Source: Bradyrhizobium sp. CB82 (GTDB lineage Bacteria > Pseudomonadota > Alphaproteobacteria > Rhizobiales > Xanthobacteraceae). Taken from it: a DNA stretch of 64,000 bases. The notes beneath the pieces were generated by a model. The model worked only from the letters and a program-made list of their open reading frames with translations. It was not told the origin of the DNA and made no database searches. Where the stretch lies: contig NZ_CP121650.1 of NCBI RefSeq assembly GCF_029714405.1, positions 3,663,001 through 3,727,000 of the forward strand. The letters are read 5' to 3'. The position numbers and the translations under genes were made by a program. Positions within the stretch are counted from its first letter, which is position 1. Every line of letters begins with the position of its first letter. Shown piece after piece: positions 1 to 8,484 of this stretch.

Positions 1-118
1 CCGGAGGGGGCATGGAAGGCGGCCCCGTCAGGAGTGACTCCTCCTTCCGCCCCGTCACGGATTGAACAAAGGCCAGTGTCTGCGCAATCAGCGCATCGCG
101 TTCCCTGATCCACTTCAT
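1..118 (-). CDS. Small hypothetical protein, cut by window edge
   Basis: The reverse strand reads an open frame from an ATG at 118 to the window edge (39 codons), beginning MKWIRERDALIAQTLAFVQ. A good ribosome binding site (AGAGGTGG) lies just upstream on that strand. The amphipathic start resembles short proteins of unknown function that I associate with Bradyrhizobium. The stop codon is outside the window, so the length is unknown. Function unknown. Confidence 0.5.
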   Translation of the reverse strand, partial: MKWIRERDALIAQTLAFVQSVTGRKEESLLTGPPSMPPP

Positions 119-219
119 GGTCCACCTCTGAGCGCGTCCCATTCCAGCAAACCGGCCGCGCCGAATCAAGGCGCTTGCAGGGGATTGCATATTCTTCCCG
201 ATCGCCCGAAACTACGGCA

Positions 220-384
220 ATGAAACCGAACAACGAATGGCCCGACGAGGCCGAGGGCTTGCTCCTGGTGCGCGCCTTCCTGTCGCTGCCGCCCGACAAG
301 CGGCGTCTCGTGCTCAAATTCGCCGATGAGCTGGTACGTGCGCAGGACCGCCACGAGGAGAAGACGGAAGCGTCGCCGACCTGA
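220..384 (+). CDS. Small hypothetical protein (54 aa)
   Basis: An ATG at 220 opens a 54-codon frame, MKPNNEWPDEAEGLLLVRAF..., rich in charged helix-forming residues and ending in an acidic/basic tail. An in-frame upstream start would extend it, but the extension has poor composition, so the internal ATG is preferred. No clear ribosome binding site is visible. No domain recognised. It could be a helical small protein of the kind common in rhizobia, or a chance frame. Confidence 0.4.
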   Translation: MKPNNEWPDEAEGLLLVRAFLSLPPDKRRLVLKFADELVRAQDRHEEKTEASPT

Positions 385-425
385 ACAGCGACGGCGCCCG
401 CACTCAGGCTAGCTGTAGCGTTTCC

Positions 426-668
426 GTGCACAGCTTGCACGCTGGTGCGACCTCGGCTCGGCGGCTTGGGGCCGGCGCCGTGCTGGTGCGTGCGATCGAG
501 GAGCATGCCCGCCGGCGCGGCTTTGCGCGGATTTTCCTCTACACGATCAGCGCCGCCCCGTTCTATCAGCGACTCGGCTGGGACCTCGTCGAGCACACCG
601 ACTGGAAGGGGTTTGGCAAAACCGCCTTCATGTCGCGCACGATCCAGTCAATGTCGCAGCGGTCATAG
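426..668 (+). pseudogene. GNAT acetyltransferase C-terminal remnant
   Basis: The frame encodes GAVLVRAIEEHARRRGFAR, then an FYQRLGW segment and a WKGF end. These are the acetyl-CoA-binding helix and the last strands of a GNAT N-acetyltransferase. Family members are usually about 150 residues. Here only the last 65 or so are present and the N-terminal strands are absent, so this is read as a truncated gene. There is no convincing start codon or ribosome binding site, and the substrate cannot be guessed. Confidence 0.6.
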
Positions 669-818
669 AAACCTTACGCGAAGCTTACAGAACGGGCATG
701 AAAAGCCATTCTTCCGTAATCTTACGCGCAGCAAATTGTATCAAATCTTAACGTCTGTGGGTTCCATTGGCCGGGTCGCTGCCGGGTCCTCGAGTTGGCC
801 CCAACCGGACGAGTTGCC

Positions 819-2516
819 ATGCGCTTTTTGAATAACCTGAAGATAGTCTTGAAAGTCGGCCTGATCGTGGCCGTGCTGGGCTGCGCGCTCCTGGGCGTGG
901 CGGCGTTCAGTGCCGTCCAGCTCTCTTCGACGGTTGATAGCTTTTCGGATTTGACAGGCGCCCAAGCTGCGGCGCTGGGCCTGACGCGTGCGCTGCGGCG
1001 GGCGGAATCCTATCACGCCGCGCTCTATGCCACGCTGACGGAGACCACCGAGCAGGGCAACGCCAGGCGCCTCAAGATCGCGAGCGACAACCGCGATGAG
1101 ATCGCCGGCCTCCTCGATGCCGCGATCAAGGGGGATGCAGCCCGCGCCGGCGAAATCCGCGCCATCGGCGACAAGTTGAAGGGCGTGTTTGCCGCCTGCG
1201 ACCCGGTGCTCGAGGCCGGCGCCAAGGCGAGCACGGCGGAGGAAAACGCCAAGGCTGCCGACCGCGCCCACAAGGAGTGCGATCCGGCGATGGATGCAAC
1301 GCTCGCCGATATCGCCAGCTTTGTGACAGTCACGGTCGAACAGGCGACCAAGCGCAGGCAATCGCTCGGCGCGCAGGCCAGCGCCTCGATCCGCACGATG
1401 ATTGGCGTCAGCGCGGTCGGCCTGTTGATCGGCGTCGCGATTGCGCTCTTCCTCGGCCTCAAGGCGATGTCGCAGCCGATTGCCCGGCTCAAGCTCGCGA
1501 TGGAGGGGCTGGCGCGGAACGATCTCGCCACCGAAGTGCCCGAGAAGGATCGCCGCGACGAGATCGGCGAGATGGCGAAGACAGTCGAAATCTTCAAGAC
1601 CAACGCGCTCGAGGTGGAGCGGCTCAAGAAGGCGCAGGAGGACGCCGAGCGGCAGGCCGCCGCGCAGCGCCGGCGCGACATGGTCGATCTCGCCGATGGG
1701 TTCGAGCGCGCGGTCGGCGAAATCATCGACACCGTCGGCTCCGCCTCCACCGAGCTCGAGGCATCGTCCTCGACGCTTGCCACCACCGCGCAGCGCGCCC
1801 AGCAACTGACGTCGGTCGTCGCGGTGGCCTCGGGCGAAGCCACCGGCAACGTCCAGTCGGTCGCAAGCGCGACCGAGGAACTGTCGTCGTCGGTCAACGA
1901 GATCAGTCGCCAGGTGCAGGAATCCGCGCGGATGGCGATCGATGCGGTGGGTCAGGCGCGCTCGACGACCGAGCGGGTGAGCGAGTTGTCGGCCGCAGCG
2001 AGCCGTATCGGCGACGTCGTCGAGCTGATCAACACGATTGCGGGCCAGACCAATCTGCTCGCACTGAACGCCACCATCGAGGCGGCGCGCGCAGGCGAGG
2101 CCGGCCGCGGCTTTGCCGTCGTCGCCTCCGAGGTCAAATCGCTGGCCGAGCAGACCGCGAAGGCAACCGGCGAGATAAGCCAGCAGATTACCGGCATCCA
2201 GAGCGCCACCCAGGATTCGGTGACGGCGATCCGCGAGATCTCGGCGACGATCGAGCGGCTGTCGGAAGTCGCCTCCACGATCGCAGCCGCCGTCGAGGAG
2301 CAGGGTGCGGCGACGCAGGAGATCGCCCGCAATGTTCAGCAGGCCGCCCGCGGCACCCAGCAGGTCTCCTCGAACATCGGCGACGTGCAGCGCGGCGCCG
2401 CCGAGACCGGCTCGGCCTCCTCGCAGGTGCTGTCGACCGCGAAGATGCTGGCGACCGACAGCAATCGGCTGAAGCTCGAAGTCGGCAAATTCCTGTCAAC
2501 GGTGCGCGCCGGTTAG
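819..2516 (+). CDS. Methyl-accepting chemotaxis protein
   Basis: A 565-residue inner-membrane chemoreceptor. The first membrane segment is at about residues 8-30, followed by a helical periplasmic sensing domain of about 160 residues. The second membrane segment is at about 192-217, then a HAMP linker to about 265. The cytoplasmic coiled coil ends in the conserved hairpin tip around residues 408-437 ([18 protein letters not shown]). Such proteins bind CheW and control the CheA kinase. The ATG at 819 is preferred over an upstream TTG because it begins directly at the membrane helix (MRFLNNLK). The sensed ligand is unknown. No che genes are nearby, so it is an orphan receptor. There is no CheR-tethering pentapeptide at the C terminus. 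Confidence 0.95.
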   Translation: MRFLNNLKIVLKVGLIVAVLGCALLGVAAFSAVQLSSTVDSFSDLTGAQAAALGLTRALRRAESYHAALYATLTETTEQGNARRLKIASDNRDEIAGLLDAAIKGDAARAGEIRAIGDKLKGVFAACDPVLEAGAKASTAEENAKAADRAHKECDPAMDATLADIASFVTVTVEQATKRRQSLGAQASASIRTMIGVSAVGLLIGVAIALFLGLKAMSQPIARLKLAMEGLARNDLATEVPEKDRRDEIGEMAKTVEIFKTNALEVERLKKAQEDAERQAAAQRRRDMVDLADGFERAVGEIIDTVGSASTELEASSSTLATTAQRAQQLTSVVAVASGEATGNVQSVASATEELSSSVNEISRQVQESARMAIDAVGQARSTTERVSELSAAASRIGDVVELINTIAGQTNLLALNATIEAARAGEAGRGFAVVASEVKSLAEQTAKATGEISQQITGIQSATQDSVTAIREISATIERLSEVASTIAAAVEEQGAATQEIARNVQQAARGTQQVSSNIGDVQRGAAETGSASSQVLSTAKMLATDSNRLKLEVGKFLSTVRAG

Positions 2517-2563
2517 GCTGGGACGGCAGACCCGGCGGCCTTGCGCCGCCGGCGCTGCAGACC

Positions 2564-2680
2564 TCATGGCGCGATCAGAAGGGCGAACGCGACCGCGAAC
2601 AGCATGCCCGTCGCGACGACGGCCGCGATCGCACCAGCGGTGATCTTGGCTCCCTCCTGGCTGGAATATGGATTGCGCAC
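2564..2680 (-). CDS. Small single-span membrane protein (38 aa)
   Basis: On the reverse strand a GTG at 2680 opens a 38-codon frame: a short polar start (RNPYSSQEGAK), then a hydrophobic helix (ITAGAIAAVVATGMLFAV and onward) ending LLIAP. This is the layout of a one-pass membrane peptide with an external or internal N-terminal tail. There is no in-frame ATG. It sits between the chemoreceptor and the hydrolase. Function unknown; the clean hydrophobic profile is the main evidence. Confidence 0.5.
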   Translation of the reverse strand: MRNPYSSQEGAKITAGAIAAVVATGMLFAVAFALLIAP

Positions 2681-2714
2681 TCTACCTCATGTTGAGCTTT
2701 GATCCAATGTGTGG

Positions 2715-3449
2715 TCAGCTGGCGAGCCGCGCCTGAAAGAACTGGCTGACGCGGTCGATCGCATCCGCAGTCATCGGATCGGTATCGGAAAAATCAAAGC
2801 CGTGCGGCTTGCCGGGATAGGGCACGAACTCGGCTTCGGCGCCGACGGATTTGGCGAGCTCGATCAGTTTCTTGCCGCTCGCGATGGAGACGTTCTGATC
2901 GGCTTCGCCGTGCAGCTCGATCATCGGCGGCAGATGTTTGAGCTTGCCGGCCATTGCATCGGGCATGCCGCCATAGAGCACGGCGAGCGCGGCGATGCGC
3001 TCGTCGCGGGCGGCCGTGTTGGCGGCGATGAAGCCGCCGAGCGAGAAGCCCAGCAGGCCGACGCGCCCCGAACTGTCCGGCCGGCCGAGGATGCTCGTGA
3101 CGGTCGCGGAGACCGTGTCTGACCAGCCGTCGAACCGCGTCGCGTCATAGGCCTCGCGACTTTCCTTCGTGCTCGTCTTCGAATGCAGCATCGCCATATC
3201 GGTCTCGGTCATGTAGCGGAGGAGATAGGCATCGATGCCCTTGGCCAAAAGCGCGTCGGCGTATCGTTCATAGGCGCGTCGCCTGAGCTCGATGCCGCGC
3301 GAGCCGTGCAGCAGAATCACGGCGGGCCGTTTTCCGGATGCGTCCGCAGCGTGACGCGTCACGACATCATGACCGGGCTCGGAGCGCGCGGCAGGCGACA
3401 GCGAGAGCAGGGCGAGACCTGCAAGCGTGGTTCGTCGCGTGATCATCAA
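2715..3449 (-). CDS. Secreted dienelactone-hydrolase-like alpha/beta hydrolase
   Basis: A 244-residue alpha/beta hydrolase. The start MMITRRTTLAGLALLSLSPA is a signal peptide with a twin-arginine-like TRRTTL motif, so export by Tat is possible. HGSRG marks the oxyanion loop, GFSLGG carries the nucleophile serine, and the later GEAD and PHGFDF segments supply the acid and histidine of the triad. This matches the dienelactone hydrolase family, which acts on esters or lactones. The actual substrate is unknown. Two adjacent ATG codons could each be the start. It is transcribed alone, convergent with the chemoreceptor. Confidence 0.85.
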   Translation of the reverse strand: MMITRRTTLAGLALLSLSPAARSEPGHDVVTRHAADASGKRPAVILLHGSRGIELRRRAYERYADALLAKGIDAYLLRYMTETDMAMLHSKTSTKESREAYDATRFDGWSDTVSATVTSILGRPDSSGRVGLLGFSLGGFIAANTAARDERIAALAVLYGGMPDAMAGKLKHLPPMIELHGEADQNVSIASGKKLIELAKSVGAEAEFVPYPGKPHGFDFSDTDPMTADAIDRVSQFFQARLAS

Positions 3450-3600
3450 GCAGCCTTCTTCAAGCAGGATACCGATCGGGGAGCGTCGCCTGGTATAGTG
3501 TGCCTGCGACAGAAATTTGACCGTACATTTTTCTCGAGGTCTTGCCCGATGATCCCCGATCGTCCTCCGGCCGGGATTTCGCTTCGCTGTTCTTGCCGGA

Positions 3601-3968
3601 ATGGGAACTATGAAGCTGAACGCGATCGTATTCTTGTTGCTGATCTCTTGCGGCGCTCCTGCGATTGCGCGGCAGGATGGCGCGACACTCTATGCCACGC
3701 ATTGCGCGCAGTGCCACGATAGCGGCGATCCACAGAGCCGGGTGTCGCCGCCTTTCCGCAAAGCATCGACGGGCCGCGCTGGAATGGCCGGGGCGCCGAT
3801 CTCAACAACAGCCGTTTCCAGCCGGCCGGGATGGCCGGGCTGACGGCGGAGCAGGTGCCGCGCCTGACATTGAAACGGGCATATGCGTTTCCCGGCGCGA
3901 CGCGCGCCTTTGCGTGCTGCTGGCGTTCGAGGTGGGGAAATGATGCGCGGAAGGCCTGCGACATATGA
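3601..3968 (+). pseudogene. Broken cytochrome c / PQQ dehydrogenase (polyvinyl-alcohol-dehydrogenase-like)
   Basis: The first frame starts with a signal peptide (KLNAIVFLLLISCGAPAIA) and a heme motif (CAQCH) of a class I cytochrome c domain. After about 50 residues the sense moves to another frame, which reads WNGRGADLNNSRFQPAGMAG and LTAEQVPRLTLKRAYAFPG, the typical start of a PQQ-type beta-propeller. It stops at 3968. Most of the cytochrome domain and nearly all of the propeller are missing. Family members are about 650 residues. It is read as a remnant with an internal deletion and a frameshift. Confidence 0.7.
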
Positions 3969-4258
3969 GCGGGGCGCAGCCGGATTCACATAAGCAAGTG
4001 CGGGAACCCGCGAAGCAGAGCACAGCAGCTTGCCGACGTGCCGTCTCAACACCGGCGTGGGCTTGCGGCCTCAGCATTAAGCCTCCACCAGGGCCCCCAG
4101 ATGCTGAGGCCGTCTTTTATGCTCGTCTCCAGACTGTCCTGCTGCGGGACGAACGCCAATCGACATTATTTACAAGCTGTGAACCATGAAAAATGATCGG
4201 CAAATTTTAGCGAAACGAAGTGCGGGCCCTTCGCGTCAAGTTTGCTGGAGGTGCAGCG
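3969..4258. other. Intergenic stretch with no supported gene
   Basis: A 74-codon frame runs through part of this stretch (3965-4189), but its proline- and cysteine-rich product has no recognisable features and no ribosome binding site. I see no hairpin strong enough to call. Confidence 0.3.
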
Positions 4259-4432
4259 ATGGTCACAGATGCAGGTTTCGACGAGCGTGAAAGCGAGATC
4301 GCCCGCTACAGGATCTTGGCGCAGGAGGTGACGGACCCGCTCGCCGCGCGTCTGTTGCACCACATCGTCATCGATCTCGAAGCCGACCTAGTGCGCGATC
4401 GCGCGGCCCGTCCAGGTAAGGCGGATGGATGA
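4259..4432 (+). CDS. Small hypothetical protein (57 aa)
   Basis: The ATG at 4259 is preceded by a strong ribosome binding site (TGGAGG) and opens MVTDAGFDERESEIARYRIL, followed by TDPLAARLLHHIVIDLEADL. The product is a short helical protein of a kind I associate with Bradyrhizobium genomes. An upstream in-frame start at 4220 lacks a ribosome binding site. The gene ends 25 bases before the attachment repeat of the integrated element, so it belongs to the original chromosome. Function unknown. Confidence 0.6.
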   Translation: MVTDAGFDERESEIARYRILAQEVTDPLAARLLHHIVIDLEADLVRDRAARPGKADG

Positions 4433-4457
4433 GGCGTGCATGTCAGCGCCAAGTAGC

Positions 4458-4478
4458 TGGTGCCGGCTGAGGGGATTG
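4458..4478. repeat. Attachment repeat (far end of tRNA-Thr element)
   Basis: These 21 bases are identical to 19186-19206, which are the last 18 bases of the tRNA-Thr gene plus its CCA. The flanking bases differ on both sides. This is the pattern left when a tyrosine integrase inserts an element at a tRNA 3' end and duplicates the core. Confidence 0.85.
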
Positions 4479-4533
4479 CGATCTCAGTGTAACATACTGA
4501 TTTAAAAAACGAATTTTGTGTACAGCTTGGGCC

Positions 4534-4554
4534 GATACCAACGCAGATACCAAC
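4534..4554 (+). promoter_or_regulatory. Paired integrase arm-type sites (far end)
   Basis: GATACCAAC occurs at 4534-4542 and again at 4546-4554, 12 bases apart. The same motif pair with the same 12-base spacing occurs at 19052-19072 inside the other end. They are probably the arm-type binding sites for the N-terminal domain of the element's integrase. Confidence 0.6.
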
Positions 4555-4666
4555 AGATCGCGAACTTGGGCGAAGTTTTGCCGGGGACAACGCCAGCAGA
4601 GCCCGCCTGCCGGCCGTCCGATCGGTGTAATACGGGCCAGGTTGATCACAACCGTTAGGACTGAGA

Positions 4667-4876
4667 ATGCCCGGCGGAAATACCCTGTGCCCCGTCTGCA
4701 ACGGCAAATGCGTGTGCATAGTCTGCAACGGCCAGATGGAAATCACCAAGATTGGCACAGACGAAGGCGTGCCCTGTCCGGTCTGCTGCGGCGATCCGAA
4801 CAAGCACGAACGCTTGCGCGGCGTTTGCCAAAATTGCGAAGGCGTCGGCACGGTCGACAAGCCGCCAGCCCTCTAA
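4667..4876 (+). CDS. Small cysteine-rich zinc-ribbon-like protein (69 aa)
   Basis: MPGGNTLCPVCNGKCVCIVC is followed by CPVCCGDPNKH and CQNCEGVG. The pairs of CxxC, several followed by G, resemble the zinc-binding repeats of DnaJ-type proteins. The product is 69 residues and has no other domain. AGGACTGAG lies upstream as a ribosome binding site. It is the first gene inside the element and is followed by the Ntn-hydrolase-like gene on the same strand. A nucleic-acid- or protein-binding zinc protein is likely; a specific role cannot be given. Confidence 0.65.
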   Translation: MPGGNTLCPVCNGKCVCIVCNGQMEITKIGTDEGVPCPVCCGDPNKHERLRGVCQNCEGVGTVDKPPAL

Positions 4877-4942
4877 ACCTGGGGAGCGGGGCAATATCGC
4901 CATGGAGGCGCTGCGTTCTACCCACGAGCGGGAGAGACAATC

Positions 4943-5797
4943 TTGACGCTGGTTGCCGTTTGGAAGGTCCAGGGCGATCGCCTGATGGCGATCTCGGATA
5001 GCCGCATCGTTGGTAATCATGGCGTCCTTACTGAGCACGGTCCAAAGCTCCTGCCGATCACAATAAGCTGCAAGCAGCCAAGTGAGAGCGGTTCTTTTGA
5101 CCGGGAGGTTTTCAGAGCCGACGTGGGCTTCGCATATAGCGGCGCGACGCTTAGCGCACTTGCGACCCACGCTCTCTCGAACACTTTTTTGGGAAAGCTG
5201 ATTGGATCTCCCGGCGCACCTCCGCCCTCGATGGCGGACATAGCCCGATTTGTTGCTGGAGCCGGGGCAGAGTACATGCGCGAAGTCGGAAGCATCGCCC
5301 AACAAGGCGCATTCTTCGCCGCAGTCGTTTTCGGATGGTGTCACCGCGAGAACCGCTTGCGTGTGTTCAAGTTGGCCCCCCGCACAACAACGCCCTTGTC
5401 GGTCGATTTTCATGAGAAGGAGTTACTGGAAATAAGCCTAGAACGTCCTGCATCGCAGTCCGTGATTGTCATTGGCAGTTCGCCGGGACTGTTCGAGCAG
5501 GCGATCGAGGACGAACTTGCATCATGCAGGGAGCGTGGCGAAACGCATCCGATCGTTGCCTATGATGCTCCAAAGCGGGTGCTCCGCCGATTGATCGCGG
5601 ATAACGAAGACGAGAAAGTGGGTGGGACTATCCAGCAGGCGTGGGCTACGGCGGGTGGTTTTCAAATTGTCTCGAATATGGAGCCGATCACTCCAACGCC
5701 GCCGTCGACCAGGAACGCCGGGCTTTTCCTGCTTGGGTTCGATACTTTCGATCTCGCGGGAGTTGGTGAATATTTGGTTTCGTCGGAAGGTCGGTAA
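4943..5797 (+). CDS. Ntn-hydrolase-like (proteasome-fold) protein
   Basis: A 284-residue protein. A TTG start at 4943, with GGGAGAG upstream, gives MTLVAVWKVQGDRLMAISDS. In proteasome-type Ntn hydrolases the initiator methionine is removed to expose Thr at position 2. That threonine is present here and is followed by the typical strand-turn-strand reading DGxxLxxxSDSR. Later glycine-rich hydrophobic strands (FFAAVVFGWC, VIVIGSSPGLF) fit an alpha/beta sandwich. The fold assignment is by pattern only, with no family name. It could be a protease or amidase, or a catalytically dead relative. It is element cargo. Confidence 0.5.
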   Translation: MTLVAVWKVQGDRLMAISDSRIVGNHGVLTEHGPKLLPITISCKQPSESGSFDREVFRADVGFAYSGATLSALATHALSNTFLGKLIGSPGAPPPSMADIARFVAGAGAEYMREVGSIAQQGAFFAAVVFGWCHRENRLRVFKLAPRTTTPLSVDFHEKELLEISLERPASQSVIVIGSSPGLFEQAIEDELASCRERGETHPIVAYDAPKRVLRRLIADNEDEKVGGTIQQAWATAGGFQIVSNMEPITPTPPSTRNAGLFLLGFDTFDLAGVGEYLVSSEGR

Positions 5798-5809
5798 AGT
5801 TGGGGCGCC

Positions 5810-6142
5810 TCAGAACACGTTCGCGAGCTGGTCGAGGAGCTCTTCCCACTCGCCGGGCTCGTACGTCACGAGGCGAAAGTCGCCAGCCTTGGACCAGCGC
5901 AGCTCCAGCACTTTCCGACCCAGGTGCCGGATCTGTATCCGTGAAAACTCATCCGGTCGCATCGGGCTTCGCGGCGTCAGGAGCGATCCGGACAACCCTT
6001 GGTGCGCGAACTCGCGCAGGTACTTGTCCTCGCCTTCGATCTCGATGATGCCGACGAGATCCTCAAAGCGAAGCACGTCATACGCCAGCCGCCCGAGCTG
6101 TTTCGCTCGCGTCAATCTCGCTTGGCGGTCGCTCGCTCTCAT
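5810..6142 (-). CDS. Hypothetical protein (110 aa)
   Basis: A soluble 110-residue protein, MRASDRQARLTRAKQLGRLA..., ending EWEELLDQLANVF. A basic N-terminal helix is followed by mixed charged sequence. No motif recognised. It ends 13 bases from the stop of the convergent Ntn-hydrolase-like gene. Composition and length support a real gene. Function unknown. Confidence 0.55.
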   Translation of the reverse strand: MRASDRQARLTRAKQLGRLAYDVLRFEDLVGIIEIEGEDKYLREFAHQGLSGSLLTPRSPMRPDEFSRIQIRHLGRKVLELRWSKAGDFRLVTYEPGEWEELLDQLANVF

Positions 6143-6217
6143 GGGCGGCTCCCTAGCGCGAGGAGCGGCGGCTCGCGCCGCCGCTCCATTGTCCGATCTC
6201 CTTTTCGCGTAACGTTG

Positions 6218-6586
6218 TCAGTTCGTGCCGTACTTGCGAAGAAGCGCCGTTTCGCCCGAAGGCACGACGAACTTCCACAGCGAAGGAAGATCAGCACTGC
6301 GTTGCTCCAGCAAGATGAGCGCACTGCGCAACAACCTCATCACACGCCTTTCGGACGCTAACCGCACCGGCGATGCTTTTTCACCCATGGTCGCGTTCAT
6401 CTCGGACAACGCACACGCGATCTGAAACGCCGCACCCGTGATGCTTTGCGGCGAGAGATGGTCGGCCGTCAGAACGAGGTAGTGGAGCCTCTCGTAGGTG
6501 CGGTCGTCTTCATGTTCGAGCCAGTGCTTGGCAAGCGCGTCGTACTTCAAAGCCAGGGTCAGGACAGGGCAGGTCTGCTGTTGCAA
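6218..6586 (-). CDS. Hypothetical helical protein (122 aa)
   Basis: MQQQTCPVLTLALKYDALAK opens a helical, 122-residue soluble protein with evenly spaced leucines and charged residues. No family recognised. It is divergent from the secreted protein at 6794. The shared intergenic region holds two CTACAnnnTGTAG palindromes, which may control one or both genes. Confidence 0.5.
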   Translation of the reverse strand: MQQQTCPVLTLALKYDALAKHWLEHEDDRTYERLHYLVLTADHLSPQSITGAAFQIACALSEMNATMGEKASPVRLASERRVMRLLRSALILLEQRSADLPSLWKFVVPSGETALLRKYGTN

Positions 6587-6671
6587 GTCGTTTCTCCTCT
6601 CGCGCTGAGCGCGCTGTTGTTCACGAGAAGAAGCGTAACGGCGTGCCTCACAATGCCAAGGGAAAAGCCTG

Positions 6672-6707
6672 CTACAAACTGTAGGTGTGGAATACTACAA
6701 TCTGTAG
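6672..6707. promoter_or_regulatory. Two tandem CTACAnnnTGTAG palindromes
   Basis: CTACAAACTGTAG lies at 6672-6684 and CTACAATCTGTAG at 6695-6707. They are perfect 5-bp half-site palindromes, 23 bases apart (about two helical turns), in the region between divergent genes starting at 6586 and 6794. This is the layout of a dimeric repressor operator. The regulator is not identified. Confidence 0.6.
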
Positions 6708-6793
6708 CCGAGCACACATTTCGTAGTATAGCGAAGCCAACCCGTTTTCGTCTAAGACGATGATGGGCGCTAAAGATGCTTGGGGGTGGCTAC

Positions 6794-7309
6794 ATGAGGG
6801 CGATTGAAGTTTCGGTTCTAGCGACGATGCTGCTCGCTGCAACCGTCTGCGCTCACGCGAAGGATGAACGCCAAGTCGTCGGATCGTGGCTGATTGACAA
6901 CAAAGAAGATCGATTTGGGAATGGTGGGACGTTCATCGCTGCGGTGCCAGATGTGAGTGCTAGCGCCAATTCTGGCACAGCTCTCGTAGTTCGCTGCATC
7001 GAAAAGGATCTTTCTATTGCCCTGCTCGATAGCGCGCAGATTGATCCGAAACCTTTGAAAATTGGCACGGCATACGTCGTGAAGCTACGTACCGATACCG
7101 AACCAGTCATGACTACGGTCGGCAAAGCGATCAACGAGCGCCTAATTCAGGTTGAAACTCAAGCCGACATGGTTCGCACGATACGAAAAGGGCGAGAGAC
7201 AGCGATACGCTTGGAGAACAGCGATGGCGTGTCGCGAACCATCATCTTTCAGACCAAAGGAAATGCGAAGGCGCTCGCACGGATCGCGGCGGAATGCAAA
7301 CTAGACTGA
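6794..7309 (+). CDS. Secreted hypothetical protein (171 aa)
   Basis: The ATG at 6794 starts MRAIEVSVLATMLLAATVCA, a signal peptide cleaved after AHA. The mature part of about 150 residues has alternating strands (FIAAVPDVSASANSGTALVV, RTIIFQTKG) and two cysteines that could form a disulphide. The layout, with short beta-rich sequence and IEKDLSIALL and YVVKLR segments, resembles small periplasmic proteins encoded by phages and islands. No family named. Regulation may involve the palindromes just upstream. Confidence 0.65.
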   Translation: MRAIEVSVLATMLLAATVCAHAKDERQVVGSWLIDNKEDRFGNGGTFIAAVPDVSASANSGTALVVRCIEKDLSIALLDSAQIDPKPLKIGTAYVVKLRTDTEPVMTTVGKAINERLIQVETQADMVRTIRKGRETAIRLENSDGVSRTIIFQTKGNAKALARIAAECKLD

Positions 7310-7319
7310 TGTGATCGCT

Positions 7320-7730
7320 TTATATTTCGCACCCGCACCGGTCCAGTAGCTCGGGCGGCGCGTCGCGCAGCGAGAGCGCCCCCTTCCAGCGGACGAACGG
7401 CAGCGGCCGCGAGTTGGCGAGCACGAACGCGAAGTGCTCGGGTGCGTACCAGCGGCTTGGGTGTGGCCGGACGCAATCGACGATCTCGGTGATGCCGATC
7501 ACGCCACCCAGCTGCTGCTCGTCTGTGAGACGCACTCCGAAGCGCCTCTCGATCTTGTCCGGCCGGATCGCGTCCGGACGCTGGCTTGCGTGGATCAGGA
7601 CCGGACCGCGATAGTTGGTCGCCCAGGAGCGGTTCTCGACGTCCTTGAGCTCGACTGCTCCGGTCTCGACGTCTTTGCCGCCGGTGATGATTAAAGCCGC
7701 CCAGGGCTGGCGTATGGAGATGATCTTCAT
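7320..7730 (-). CDS. ASCH-domain protein
   Basis: A 136-residue protein opening MKIISIRQPWAALIITGGKD, then VENRSWATNYRGPVLIHAS and GGVIGITEIVDCV. These are the signature strands of the ASCH (PUA-like) domain: SIRQPWA, K..ENR.W...RG.., and GvI...e.... ASCH proteins bind RNA or act on modified nucleosides, and they are frequent in phages and mobile elements. The domain fills the whole protein. It is convergent with the secreted protein at 6794, with a gap of 10 bases. Confidence 0.85.
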   Translation of the reverse strand: MKIISIRQPWAALIITGGKDVETGAVELKDVENRSWATNYRGPVLIHASQRPDAIRPDKIERRFGVRLTDEQQLGGVIGITEIVDCVRPHPSRWYAPEHFAFVLANSRPLPFVRWKGALSLRDAPPELLDRCGCEI

Positions 7731-7852
7731 GCCCCGATCAGACTATCGGCTGACCTCGCAAAGCCAACGGAAAAGCCGCTGTTCAACAGCAAAATACGCA
7801 ACGTTGGAGTGCAGCCTCCACTCGACACGCGCAATGCTGAGGATGGTCGCAA

Positions 7853-8404
7853 TCAACGGCGCTCCATCAGCCAGACCTCGAATTCAGGCTTCATCCTGCC
7901 CGTCGACTGCAGATAGAGACCGATGTTGAACCGGCGGTGGCCTTCAATAAGAACGTAGCCTTTCGGCAGAGCGTCTGACGCAAATCTCGCGGTCTCCGCA
8001 TTCACATGCCCATCCCGATTGTCGAGAATGATGAGCGGCGCCGGGAAGTCGCGATGCTCCAGCATGTAAGCTACCGTGCGGTAGGGCTCATTGAAGGGCC
8101 AATCTTCTACTAATTCCTTGCCCTTCCTTACGCATGTCAGGTTGTTCGGGTCGAAGTTGCTCCAAGTCGAGAGAACCTCAAATAGCTTCTGCCCTGACCA
8201 GCGTACCAAGGTGAACTTGTAGTCGGCCGATTTCAGAAAGGCGTAGGGTGAATGGCTCCAATGCTCATGTAGCCAATACCTCGCGACGTTCTCCGGCACG
8301 TTCGGGAAGTGTAATCTAACTTTTGGCCACCATTCGTCAAAGGGGGTCTTGACGGCACCGCTGTTCTCGAACTCAGGGGCGAGATGCTCGGGATAGTCGT
8401 CCAC
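7853..8404 (-). CDS. ParB-like domain protein (183 aa)
   Basis: The C-terminal part reads APLIILDNRDGH, then LPKGYVLIEGHRRFNIGLYL. This matches the ParB/sulfiredoxin-like fold pattern, with a substrate strand followed by an EGHRR loop. The N-terminal half (DEWWPKVRLHFPNVPENVAR) is not recognised. A DNA-binding or nuclease-like role is possible, but there is no ParA partner and no helix-turn-helix. It is a single gene within the element. Confidence 0.55.
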   Translation of the reverse strand: MDDYPEHLAPEFENSGAVKTPFDEWWPKVRLHFPNVPENVARYWLHEHWSHSPYAFLKSADYKFTLVRWSGQKLFEVLSTWSNFDPNNLTCVRKGKELVEDWPFNEPYRTVAYMLEHRDFPAPLIILDNRDGHVNAETARFASDALPKGYVLIEGHRRFNIGLYLQSTGRMKPEFEVWLMERR

Positions 8405-8484
8405 TGGATGCCCTCCGATTGACCATGCAAGTCCTGCAGCGGCTTGCTACCGCACGATGCCGGATCTGCCAACAGGGCTGGTAC

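Noticed and set aside
741..1897. Two long reverse-strand frames (354 and 290 codons) opposite the chemoreceptor
   Set aside because: They are antisense shadows of a high-GC coding region with no protein features.
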